NCBI GenBank assembly: GCA_025201375.1
Contig: JAIWZP010000002.1
Location: 1,331,485-1,395,484, forward strand
DNA: 64,000 nt
Origin: Gongronella butleri
Taxonomy: Eukaryota; Mucoromycota; Mucoromycetes; Mucorales; Cunninghamellaceae
Reading direction: 5' to 3'
A program made the translations under genes and the position numbers. Positions within the stretch are counted from its first letter, which is position 1, and each line of letters begins with the position of its first letter. The notes below the pieces were generated by a model. The model was given only the letters and a program-made list of their open reading frames with translations. It did not search any database and had not been told where the DNA came from. Below are positions 34,794 to 45,659 of this stretch, piece after piece.

Positions 34794-35743
34794 ATGGACG
34801 TCGACTATTGCCCTGCCTATGCACCCTTCTTTGGCTTTGCTGGCGTGTTTTCTGCCGTAAGCAATGCAAAAAGACGTGTTTTTATTCATTTGTTTGCTTA
34901 TTTGCCCTTCTTTTATCGCTTTTTCTCTCTTTTTTTTTGTTTACAATGACCTAGATGGCCTTCAGCAGTAAGTCGCGCGAGATGAAACGGTTGTATCCCC
35001 CTTCTGCACGAAGAACGATGCTCATTTTATTATTATTGTAGCTCTCGGCGCCGCCTATGGCACGTACAAAGCCGGTGTCGGTATTGCGGGCATTGGCCCC
35101 TTCCGACCTGAGCTTGTTATGAAGGTAAACGCACCCCCCCTCAATGGCACGAATTGATGGATACTCATGCAAATCGCCATCTTTAGTCATTGATTCCCGT
35201 CGTCATGAGTGGTATCATTGCTGTTTACGGCCTCATTGTGTCTGTTTTGCTCTGTGGTCAATGTAAGCAGGACTTTGCTCTTATTCAATGGCTCCTCATG
35301 TCCTCTTTTTTTTTCACTCTAGTGACGCCTACCGATGGCTACTCGCTTTTCACGTAAGCAAATGCGTCGCGTTTTGCGTGTTGCAACGTGTTTTCGGTCG
35401 CAATTGGCTCAATTTCTTTCTTTTTATGTCTCTCTCTTTTAGGGGCTTCATTGCTCTTGCTGCTGGTCTGTCGGTCGGCATGTCGGGTCTCGCTGCTGGC
35501 TATGCTATTGGCATTGTGGGCGACTATGTAAGGGGATTACTTTTTTTTTCCTTTTTTTTTTTTAGCGCGTCAGGTTGCATTGACCCTTTTTTTTAAATCT
35601 AGTGTGTGCGCGGCTACGCGCGCGAGACGCGCCTCTTTGTGACGATGGTGCTGATCCTCATTTTCGCCGAAGTGCTTGGTCTGTACGGTCTGATCGTGTC
35701 GTTGATTTTGAACTCAAAGGCGGACAACTCCGTTTGCGGCTAG
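34794..35743 (+). CDS. VMA3: V-type H+-ATPase proteolipid subunit c (7 exons)
   Basis: Model join(34794..34856,34955..34967,35042..35124,35187..35262,35323..35353,35443..35527,35603..35743), 163 residues. It forms the proton-carrying ring of the V0 sector that acidifies vacuoles and endosomes. Four hydrophobic helices are visible; the proton-binding Glu is in [16 protein letters not shown], and [16 protein letters not shown] and [22 protein letters not shown] are family marks. Length is normal for subunit c. Exon 2 is only 13 bases (MAFS plus one base), exon 5 is 31. AATAAA lies at about 35789. It is convergent with ARMC8 by 150 bases. Confidence 0.96.
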
Positions 35744-35893
35744 AAAATCCACTCTCCACAGCATACCCCCTCCTCTCTTTTGTGCAAAATAAAGCAATGT
35801 AGCTCGATTCTGGCGATTTGATTCTTTTTTTTTATTCATGGATGGATATAAAGGGGGGGATGAGGGATGCGGAAACACGCGACTTTTTGGTCA

Positions 35894-36233
35894 TCACACG
35901 TCGACAACCGACTTGAATTGATCCAGGGCTGTGCCCACACGGTGGCGCACATCCAAGCTGGCGTCTTTTTCCATCGTTCGTAGCTTTTGTTCCACGCCAA
36001 GCTCGCGCAGCCGCTGAACACGCGACGCGGCAGCTAAAAAGGAAAGAAAAAATCAATTTCAGCGCACATAGCGCGTCTCAATGCCCTTTGCTTACTCGCG
36101 TCAGAACCATCCGCGTCGGCCCACGTCCAATTAATGACGCACCACGCCGCAGCCAGCCGGATCGAGTCACTTTCATGCGACTGGACACAAAAAAAAAAAG
36201 GGCTCAGCGCACAAATTCTTGTTCATTGCTTTT

Positions 36234-36268
<35 letters not shown>

Positions 36269-36842
36269 AAGAGATGCACGACGCTGTTCACAATATTGGT
36301 ACGAGACATGACCATCTCCTTGGGCTCGACAGCAGCCACACTACACATGTTGACCACTGTGTAAAGGGCCGCTTCTACAAGCTAATCAATGAAATAAAAA
36401 AGGGTGTCAGTCGGACACAACCAGGAAAACAAAAAGACTTACAGTAGGCTTTGGGTCTTCCTCGTCATTTACGCCCATACCCGAGGTGATTTGCAGCCTG
36501 GTCTCCAAGACGTTTAGCAGATTTTCCCAGCCAAAGCCGTCAATGACAAAAACGACGTCTTCTGTCTGGCCACAGACCAAATTGCGCGTCGTCTCGAGGG
36601 ATTGTTCCTGGATCTCGGGCTTGCTGTCCTCCAGCAGCAACAGCAGGCCGTCAAACGTCATTGCGTCCATGACCGCCTTTTTCAACCCCAAATCTGCCTT
36701 GAAGACCAGACTCTTGAGCGCCCATAACCCGTTCAGCTGCAGCCGCGCGTCCGGTGATCGTGCAAATTCCACAAATCGGCTAATGGCGCCAGCGTCGATA
36801 ATATTCTACCCCAACGGATAATTAAAAATGTCAATTTTCCAC

Positions 36843-36927
<85 letters not shown>

Positions 36928-38876
36928 TTTTTCATCGGGGAGAAATCGAGAGTCAGGTTGCAAAGAGCAGCGCAGGCGACGGATTGGACCAGGATGGACT
37001 CGTCGTACAGAAGTTTGATCAAAGGTGTCGCGACTCCGGCATCTACGAGGCTCGTGCGCAAGTTGGCCACGCTTCGTGAGAGCGATTTGATGCATTGGCA
37101 TGCTGCAAGGCGCACCTTGGCAGACTCGCTCTGTAGTGCAGATACCACTTGTGGCAGGATTTTGTGATCAATGGCCTTGAAAAGGGAGAAATTGCGTGAA
37201 TACACAAGCCAAAAGCACGCATTGCCTTTTCTTTTCTTTTTTTTCTCTTTTTCTTTTTTATACTTGAGATCGGCAATCTTCCTTGAGCAAGGTGGCTGCC
37301 GCCAAAGCAATGAGGCAATTCTCTCTAATGACTTCCTTGCGCTTGGCGAGGCTGCCTGCGCCGGGAATGCCCATGGGTTCCTCTTTCTCTGTAGGCTTGG
37401 ATGACACCTTGATCAAGAGTTCCGCCAGCTGTGGGATCGTGTCGGCGTCGTAGGCAGCTTTTTGCATCTCATCGCTGTCCTTGATCAGATCCGCCAGCAC
37501 CAATGGCGCTTGTTCTTGCACCTCGCCCGTGTCCTCCTTCATCAGCTTCACAAGAGCAGGAAGCACCACAAGCACAATCTCGTTAAATGGCTCAGAGAAC
37601 ACGCCCGAGCGGTACAAATTCGTCAAACTGACGTAAAATCAAAAAGCGCGTGAGAAATCCTTGTGGTAACGCGTTTTTCTCGTCACTTTTTACCATGTTG
37701 CAGCCACCAAGCGCATAGACGCTGATTTGCTCTTGACAAAGTCGATCATGGTGGCAGTCGTCAGCTGATTGGAGTCGATGGCTGCGAAAAAAAAAAAATA
37801 CAAGGATGAGATTCAAAACGCGTCGGAAAACAATAAAAAAAAATGAACATACATTTGGAATGGATGATGGTTTCAGCAAGCGTGCTATTTTCCCTGCCAA
37901 GCGACGATAATGCCTCCAATGCCGCTTGTTGTGCCTAGACAAAAAAAAAAAAAAAAAAGAAAGGGCCATGAGGTGATGGAAATGAATGCAATGGGATTTT
38001 TACCTTGATATAGCCCGAGTGCAGCAGGTTAATCAGTGGCTGGATGATACCAGCAGAGGCGAGCTGAATTTGTTGCTCTTCTGTGTCGCAGCACCTGGCA
38101 ATCATCGTGGCCAGGAACTCGGCAATCATCCCGAGCGACAAGCTATCCGCTGACACTGTTTCTTGCGACTCGCGCGTCAAATACGCCGCAGACGCATCCA
38201 ACAATACCACAATGTTCTTCATGTGCTTCTCCTTTAGTCGTAAAAACAAAAAGAAGTAAGATTCATTGCTTTTTTCTCTCTTTTTTCTCTTTTTCTCTTT
38301 TTTTTTTTTTTTTGGTTCCATACCAAAAAGACGTCTTCCTTATAAGCGCCGGCGCTTGAGAAAATGGCCTTTAGCGCACGGGCCGCAGCCTCGAGAAGTT
38401 TCCGCTTGGCACGGATGGCATCAAGTAGGTCTGGCTGCTGGGGCAATGCAAACACGTCCAAAAGCGGCTCCACCGCCCCAGCCTGCACCACACACGCCAC
38501 ATTGTCGTCCTTGCCTATGAAAAAAAAAATGGTAAATTCGTGTCGCGTGTGTGTTTGGCAGCGTGAAGCCCTTACCATAGGCGATGCTGCCCAAGATGGT
38601 GGCGCACTGCACTTTTAGCGCGTAATTGGTGGGCGTGTCTGGTGAGTGAAGATAGTCGACGAGCCTGTCATACGATAAAAGGGTGCGTGAGACGACCACG
38701 CACACGCGTCAGCTTCTTTGGATATACCATTGAACAATCCCCAGCTGTATAAACAGCTCCTTCTTGGTCTTGTTGCCAATGACCGAGTTTTTGATGAGAC
38801 GCAGAGCCTTTAGTCGCTTGCCATCGTCACTCGAGCTCAGATCCTTGATACACTCCTCGTACTTGGACGTCGTCAT
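35894..38876 (-). CDS. ARMC8: Armadillo-repeat protein ARMC8/Gid5 (12 exons)
   Basis: Model complement(join(35894..36033,36096..36180,36268..36381,36443..36805,36927..37175,37264..37627,37694..37781,37853..37934,38004..38231,38324..38514,38576..38664,38728..38876)), 713 residues. It opens with MTTSKYEECIKDL, then KRLKALRLIKNSVIGNKTKK, the start typical of ARMC8 (yeast Gid5/Vid28), a scaffold of the GID/CTLH ubiquitin ligase that recruits substrate receptors. Armadillo-type helices run throughout (ALCNLTLDFSPMKK, AISRFVEFARSPDARLQLNGLWALKSLV), ending KLRTMEKDASLDVRHRVGTALDQFKSVVDV. Intron 36806-36926 contains an 81-base homopolymer. Identification rests on remembered family similarity; the armadillo nature is certain. 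Confidence 0.85.
36844..36924. repeat. 81-base homopolymer inside an ARMC8 intron
   Basis: An unbroken T run on the plus strand, equal to an A run two bases after the GT of the donor site on the gene's coding strand. It is the longest homopolymer in the window; others are at 6437-6481, 60708-60749 and 63851-63884. Confidence 0.97.
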
Positions 38877-39058
38877 GGGCAAAAAAGTGGAAAAGAATTA
38901 AAAAAAAAAAAAAAAAGAGGAAGAAAAGGGTGAGGAAAAAAAAAATCCCCCACTTTCAATCCAAAAATCGGTGCCGCGATTCACTCTTCGCCAATCACCT
39001 CGCGTTCATATTGCCCCGCAACAACCCAGAAAGCCAGAATACGCATGATTTTCTCATT

Positions 39059-40147
39059 TTATTCTTTTGCTGCCTTTTGATCAACAAAGAGTCGCTTCGC
39101 GTTCGCCACCGTGAGTGTTTTCTGCGCGTAGAATTAAAACAAATATGTGAATTGGACGCGTCAATTTCCACTTTTACCCGCCAAATCCCTCTTACGACGT
39201 CGTCCACAGCCATATCCTTGGCGGCCGCCACGCCTTCGGCAGCAATGACCAGGTTTTTGGGCTCATTGACGGCTCCTTTGACAGGCGCCAGTGCCGGCGC
39301 GTCTGACTCGAGCAGCAGGTGGCTCATGGGCACAATCTTGGCCAGGCTTGCCTGCTGCGCGAGTCGCACCATCGATGGTGGGATTGAAAAGTAGAAACCC
39401 GAAGAAATGCCCTGTTTCACGTAAGATGCCCTAGTTTTAAACCATAAAAAAAAAAAAAGAATCCCGTCGTCGGAAAACGCATGTCCATCTTGCTCTAATG
39501 CATTCTTACTTGCCGTCAAACGCGTGCATATTCACTAAAATCGCCCCACAATCGTTTAACACCTTGAGTGCGTGATGCCCTGCCGATCTAAACGCGCATT
39601 AAATGAGCAAAAGGCTCGTAACGCGCTTTCCATTCCCAATCTTTTACCTCGAATGCACATTGACAGGTAGATTCGCGTCCATCGCGAGCTTAATTTGCTC
39701 GACAAACACTTTTCTTTGCTCATCTCGTGCCTTTTCTTGATCTTCTGATGCTTCCAGGACTTGTCGCGAGAAATCCAGCCCCACTAGAAAAAAAATACAA
39801 GACGCGCGTGAATGTGAAATTTGGCCGGGTTTCGCGATTTTACCCTCGCCGACGCACACAATTGCCTTGTTTTTAATGGCTTCCACGAGCATTGGCTTGA
39901 ACGCGAGCCAGTCGTCCATGGTCACCGAGCGCGACGTGCCGTCATCAAGCGTCTGTACCGGGTGCAGGCCTAGAGACGCCCACACCATACCGCTCGATTG
40001 CCTTGCTACCTCCAGCACGCTTGCAGCGTCCGCCACCGACTCGGACACGCTTACGATATGCTCGACACCCGCTTTCTTGGCCGCGTGTAGCAGTATATCA
40101 ATGTCAGGAAAGTTGCCAGGCGTGAGGTGCGCATGCACGTCGATCAT
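39059..40147 (-). CDS. TatD-family metal-dependent DNase (5 exons)
   Basis: Model complement(join(39059..39121,39196..39430,39510..39587,39648..39783,39844..40147)), 271 residues. TatD-type hydrolases are TIM-barrel nucleases linked to DNA repair and fragmentation. Metal ligands are visible in order: MIDVHAHL (HxH), CVGEVGLDF (Glu), LPVNVHSRSAG (His), NMHAFDG (His) and LLLESDAPAL (Asp). The C-terminus NAKRLF is typical. Length is normal for stand-alone TatD. Junction CVGE-VGLD is restored exactly by splicing out 39784-39843. Confidence 0.94.
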
Positions 40148-40400
40148 ATTGCTTCAAAGAAAAAGAAAAAGCGCGAAAAGAAAATAAAAGAGGAACAAGC
40201 TGCGCGACCGCGCATCTGCTTTTATGGTATTTAGCAGTGACGCAGGCTGCATTGCATCTGTTCACAAATCTGTGGCCATATTAAACTTGCAGCGAACGAA
40301 AAAAAAAAAAAAAAAAAAAAAACAGGATTTTTATTGATCCATCAGAAAAAAAAATGACAAAGTCTTTAACAATCCCCAAAAAACAAAAAGAAGATGTAAA

Positions 40401-40472
40401 GGAGGTACTGGGATTCGAACCCAGAACCTGCGGATCTGCAATCCGATGCGATAGCCATTACGCCATACCTCC
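40401..40472 (-). tRNA. tRNA-Cys (GCA), no intron
   Basis: The reverse complement folds as a standard 72-nt tRNA. The 7-bp acceptor GGAGGTA/TACCTCC, the T arm CTGGG-TTCGAAT-CCCAG and the anticodon loop TTGCAGA give anticodon GCA (Cys). The anticodon stem CGGA/TCCG has one end mismatch. Internal A-box-like TGGCGTAATGG and B-box-like GGTTCGAATCC are present for RNA polymerase III. The coding strand ends in CTCC followed by a T-rich stretch serving as terminator. Confidence 0.95.
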
Positions 40473-42680
40473 ATTTACAAAAAATTCAAAAGTATAGTCA
40501 TTTTAAATCTGAGATACGGTTTTTCGGCTAATATTTTAACCGCCGGGTCGCTGCTGCAGCGAAAGTTTTTGATATTCCCCATCATTGGGGAGCGAATGGC
40601 AACTTGAATCAATCTCGATATGCTTTGATTAAAAAAAGAGTGCGTGGTAGCTGCCAAAAAGGTTTGCGGCTGCACACATGCATTCAATTACTGTCTTGAA
40701 TCTTGTCACCATTACAAAAGGTGATTTGAATGAGAATTTACAAGCAAATGCAAGCAGCAAGACAATCAATGCCACTGTAGCAACGGGAGCAAAAACTTAT
40801 TTTGACAATTTTGCATTTTCATGACGCCTTCCATTAACAGTCATTTTGACTGCGCCGCCCTACCAAGAACGCATCGCAGGCTACTTTTTTCGAGGCTAAA
40901 CAACGCCTAGAATGAACGGTGACGTGCAAAAAAGCAGGTTTTCGCGTTTTTCGCGACTTGCATGCGTTTTTCACAGGACGGCGGTATAACAAGCAGACTC
41001 ACTGGATTGCACGTCATACGCTGCAAACTTTGCTGCCTATAGCAGGCTGCTAAAAATCTACAATGTTCTGAAAATGCCACGATAGGTACACTTTTGTACG
41101 CATAAAATCACCCTCTCTATTCGCATTTCGCTTTTTGTACTTGACGCACATTGGATGTCAGAAGCGCCTATTGAGCGCGCCCGATGGGAATCAGTTGTGG
41201 GGCGAATTTCATCAGTATTTGCAGTGTGAGAATCCGTCTTGCAAATTGCGCGTTGCAAAACAAAAAAAAAAAAAAAAGAACGACAGGTTTTGCTGCTTAA
41301 TTCTCTGAGTCAGTGATAATGCTCGTGGAATCACTTGGCTTATCTCAGGGAGAGCGTGTCAACGCTGTGGCAAGTTTAGAACGGTGGGGATTTTCAAAAA
41401 AAAAAAAAAAAAAAAAACTCTATAGCTTTAAAAAGTTTTAAACCATTTAAAAAAGATAAACCATGCACTGTAAATGTGCTTCATGTGTTGCGCTGCTACC
41501 TTACTGTATTTCAAAGAGAACTTATCGATCAGCTCCCGTGAAAATGCGCCAAAATACATTTTTTGCTCCTATCTCGCGTTTTACACATGATGCTGCTGGT
41601 TGATCCGTCCATTTTTCACGACAATGAATAGAGCTTGATGCGCACTGTAATTTTAATGTCTGATGCGAAGCATCATGCTGTACGAAAAACTCGCACATTG
41701 GCTATTTGAAAACGAGAAAGTGTGTTTTCAGACTTTGCTGGCTTGTTGTTGTGCCTCCAGAAATTTTTTACAGCCTGCGTACCTGCCGATGAAATTGGGC
41801 CATTCACGTGTCACGGCCCAGCTCGCGTCGAGTGGTAAACGTGCGCAAAAAGCGCGTGAGCCGACGCGCTCGGAGTTGACGCGTAGTGGCGCGTCGATGG
41901 CGCGTTGAAAAAAAAAAGAAACGAATCGACACACGATAAGATGATACAGTACTCAATAATTGCCAAGCAAGAAGCGTGTGTACATGTACCAGTGTCTGGC
42001 CAAGACGCGCATGGCGTGGCAAGGCAAGCAGCAATCGAATGAATCAAGGAAAAAAGTGAAAGGGAAACAAGCAAGTACTGTAAGCAAGAAATACAAGTCA
42101 AGATACAGTAAGGCATCTGTACAGCCAAAAGTCACGTGCTGCACCCCGACCAGTGTCTAGCCAATGGCGTGTAAGGCGCGGCATTGGTGGCAAATTGAAA
42201 AAAAACGAAAAGAAAAGCAACGAAATGTGCAAGTGAAGCAATTGCAGCGAGCCAGCGACCCTGCGTACGCGTACGCGATCCGCCTGGCACAACCTTCTTG
42301 AAGAAGCTTCGGAGACACCAATTATGGACATCAGCCGATTTTGCAGGCGATCCTCGGATCGATGGAAACGAGGAGCAAAGGCAGTCTTGAATTGGGTTCC
42401 AAAGAAGTGAAATAATCTTTATTTCGATTCAATGAAAGTGGGTCCTTACAGTACGGTACAGTATATACGCGAGGGATGGATGAAGGACAACGGATCGTAC
42501 GAGAAATAAAAAAGGGAAAAAAAGGTGAAAAAACACGAGCAAAGCGAGAGAAGAACCAATGATGGATGGTGTCTTGAAGGGCGAACCAATGGATGGTGCC
42601 TTGGAGAGAACCAATGGAAGGTATATTGATACTGTAGATGATGGTGTTGACAACGGCCGAAAGAACTAAAGAGATGATGT
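40473..42680. other. Gene-poor island, left part
   Basis: Short frames only; A runs near 41263-41277 and 41396-41417. The TACTGTA/TACAGTA cluster starts in this part (from 41512). No conserved domain found. Confidence 0.45.
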
Positions 42681-42689
42681 TGTCAACGA

Positions 42690-43310
42690 CCAAGCGAACA
42701 AAAGAGAGCGGCAAAAATGGCAAAAAAAGAAGGTCTTGGCTGTGGTGCCAGGGACTTGCGGGTGGTGGTACGCCCACTCTTGAAAGTGGGCACCAAATTG
42801 GCTGGGAGATCAGAGTTCATGGCGAGTTCTCCACACGAGCACGCGTCGCGGGTTGAGGGCTTGAGGCCAATCTCAAACGTACCGGTACTTTCATCGGTGA
42901 ACAGGACCTTTTTCCACTGTTGCAGAGTCCACCCGAGGTGTTTGCGTGCAAAAGCGAGGCGTTTTGCACGGTGCACAGGAGCACAGCACTCGTAAATGGG
43001 TTTTTCCTGGCAACTCGCGCGTTCAGACCCATCTCATTCAGTCGACGTCTGATCGTACGACATGACACTTGCAACCCACTCTTGATGCGTAACTGATTCA
43101 GAAGAGTGGCAAGGTTGTTTTTGCGTGTACAGCGTCTAAGAGCAACACGTAGTACCGGTAAGTCGTTAGCCGAGAGCTTTTTTTCTTCCGGAGCCCTTTT
43201 TTCGTTCGTAGAGGCCTCTTTCTCTGAAATGGCGGTTTGTCTTCCTGATCGTGCGAACAGACACGCTGAATTGCGCAGCTACCGGTATCGGTAACTGTGC
43301 ATTGGTGCGG
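42690..43310 (-). mobile_element. Decayed Tc1/mariner-type transposase remnant
   Basis: Reading the minus strand from about 43260 gives the paired helix-turn-helix region of a Tc1-like transposase (GRQTAISEKEA..., NNLATLLNQLRIKSGLQ, VSCRTIRRRLNEMGLNARVARKNPF). After a frame change near 42980 come HRAKRLAFARKHLGWTLQQWKKVLFTDEST, where the DES carries the first catalytic Asp of the DDE triad, and later NLVPTFKSGR. Further frame breaks follow and the C-terminal DDE residues are not found, so the copy is dead and partial. No terminal inverted repeats were located. Confidence 0.82.
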
Positions 43311-45659
43311 CTGACTTTGTGCAAAGCGACTATTTGTGCTTTCTGCGTGGTTGATAATAGGACCGTGTTTTGAGCAAAAGAAAATAGAAAAAGGCCGCGT
43401 GTGGTGGCCCCAGGCTAACTACTGTACATGGCGGGAACGACGGCATACTGTTCTAATACTGTACTGTGAAGAAATGGGAGCGACAGGACTCAAAAAAAGG
43501 ATACTGTAGGTATGTACAGCACAGTAATTACTGTAAATCGTACCCCAAAATTCAAAATTGGCAAAAAAAATCCAGGAGGGGTCACACATCCTAACTTCAG
43601 GTGTTCAGGAAATGCCTAATTTGGGAAATATCGAACTCCGAGTGATCAATGCATCCCAAACAGGTAACTCCGACGATTTGCTATTGGCTGACAAAATGGT
43701 GAGTCGCCGCAAAATAAGAAAAAAGCCCAAAGAGTGACGCATGAACGGTGATCGGCTGAGAAAATTACCTACTGTACTTGGGCTTTTTTTTTGCAAAAAT
43801 TTAAGGTTTGACACTTCCAAATTAAGTTGCGTGGATTGCATGGAATTTTTTATTTTTTTATGTTTTTATTTTACTCATTTTTATCTGCTGAGTGGCTGGG
43901 CTACCGTACACGCGTACAGCAGGCTGGTGAAATGACCGATGATGCAAAAAGTTAAAACCCAAAGTAGCGCGCTGCAAGTCATCCCATTAGATGCTTTGCC
44001 CCCCTATTTGTTACTAAAACTGCAATGAAAATTGGGGGTCGACTAGACCGTTGTTGAGCAAATCGCGATCAAAAATTTGATGAAAAAGTGAATTTTCTCT
44101 GTGAGTTTTATACCTAATTAATTTAGACGTCCATCGATGAAACCGGTCTCATTCGATGGACATTCAACAGGTACTTTTGACACGTTAAAAGCACGGTGTG
44201 TTATCCACTTATCCTTTTCGTTTTCAAGAAAATTGCCACAGTACCGAACAAAAATCAACACAGTATTTTGATCAGATTTTGCAAGAAGCGTGCGCGTGTC
44301 ATCCTCTCGCTCATCTAGGGTTGTACAGTACCGTATTTCAATTTTCAAATATGTGTTTGAAAGCTTGTTTGAAAAAGCTTGGTTTGACTCAAGCTCAAAA
44401 AACATGCAAAATTTTATTTCAATCAAGCTCAAGCTTTTTTGGTGGTTGAAAAAGCTTGAAAGCTTGAAAAAAAATGAAGAAGATACCTACAGTACCTATG
44501 CTCTGAATTTTCATCATTTTGATGGCGTGTTCTTCAATTTTTTCTTGAGACTTTTTTACATTTTCAAGCTTTGTCGGACAAACTTTTTCAATCAAGCTCG
44601 GCTTGAAGCTTGAGCTTGAAGCTTGATTTATCCTTTATGAGGAATTTCACAGGGAGTTCACAGATGTTCAGCATGGGTGATCATGTGCAAAAATATTTTC
44701 AAGCTTTTTCAAGCTTTTCAATCAAGCTCGAAAAATCCGATTTCAAACGAGCTCAAATAGCTTTTTCTTCAAACAAGCTCAAACAGCTTAGAGTGAACTT
44801 GAACTTGTATGAAATACCGGTACATCCCTACGGTCTTCTCATCCATCGAGCGAGCAGGCAATCATGAAGAAATGACAGTTGAGAATTGAGTACGTCTCTT
44901 TCAAATGGTACTAGTTTCACCGCGACCCACCCAATATTTCGAAAACCAGCGCTGCTTTCGTGTAAATTTCGACGTTTTGGATTCATCTGCACAACGGCCC
45001 GAGCGAACCTCTGGTTTTCAGCGCCTGGTTGGAAAAAGCCCGCACCGAGATACTGTGGCCTAATGGCAAGGGTTGATCTTGGAGCAAGACGCCCGGCCAG
45101 GATTTGCAATGAGCAGTGTTTAATACTAGATTTGTGAAATTCCATGGCAAATCACGAAAAAGATGTGCCGTGAACCATGAGTTTATGATACAGTAAACAA
45201 AATACGTTTAAGATTCTGTTGTTGTCGACTCAAGGCAATTTTTTTGGCGAGGACTCGCTGCACATGCAGCGTCCTTTGAGTTGAGACGGAACCGTCAAAT
45301 ACAACAAACGTACAGTGCGATCGGGTTGCTTTTAAGAATGCTGGTTCTGTTATAAACATATCATAATACAGTACCGTATGTGAGGTTTGTCCGAGTAGAC
45401 CCCGACGAGAGTCGTCATATGGCTGCTTCAAATATGACAGAGACCAAATCCAATATCCAAATGCCTGTAAACGCTCGCAAGCAAACTCTGATCTAAACTC
45501 TTTTGCAAATTTTTTTGTGCACAGTGCTCTCCGTATTTTTTGTTTGCTATAGCGATCATTGAAGCGCTCGAGTCCTTTATTCCTGGTCAGATGACGATGT
45601 CAAAAAGGGAAAAAAAAGACGCGGAGCAGGACCAACTAAATGGTGAGGATGGAGGAAAG
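43311..45659. other. Gene-poor island, right part
   Basis: Between the Tc1 remnant and the MAPKK gene. It contains the heptamer cluster and the CAAGCTT-rich patch. Minus-strand frames at 44828-45145 and 45183-45431 have balanced composition but no recognisable motif. Confidence 0.4.
44340..44800. repeat. CAAGCTT/AAGCTTG-rich degenerate repeat patch
   Basis: Overlapping variants of CAAGCTT, AAGCTTG and CAAGCTC recur many times within about 460 bases, for example near 44361, 44390, 44451, 44565, 44603-44625 and 44700-44770. The phrase AATCAAGCTC is repeated. It looks like a degenerate short-period repeat that reads through both strands because the core AAGCTT is palindromic. Confidence 0.75.

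Larger units (their letters stand above)
41512..45373. repeat. Cluster of TACTGTA/TACAGTA heptamers
   Basis: I count 17 exact copies of the heptamer or its complement: about 41512, 41945, 42076, 42104, 42447, 42457, 42630, 43420, 43457, 43502, 43529, 43770, 44324, 44488, 45189 and 45367, plus near-matches such as TACTGTT and TACCGTA. Only about four were seen in the other 60 kb (about 14539, 20761, 27934, 36439). The cluster coincides with the gene-poor island around the Tc1 remnant. Confidence 0.85.

Noticed and set aside
44828..45145. 105-codon minus-strand ORF in the gene-poor island
   Set aside because: No recognisable domain and no promoter or polyadenylation context; left as intergenic.
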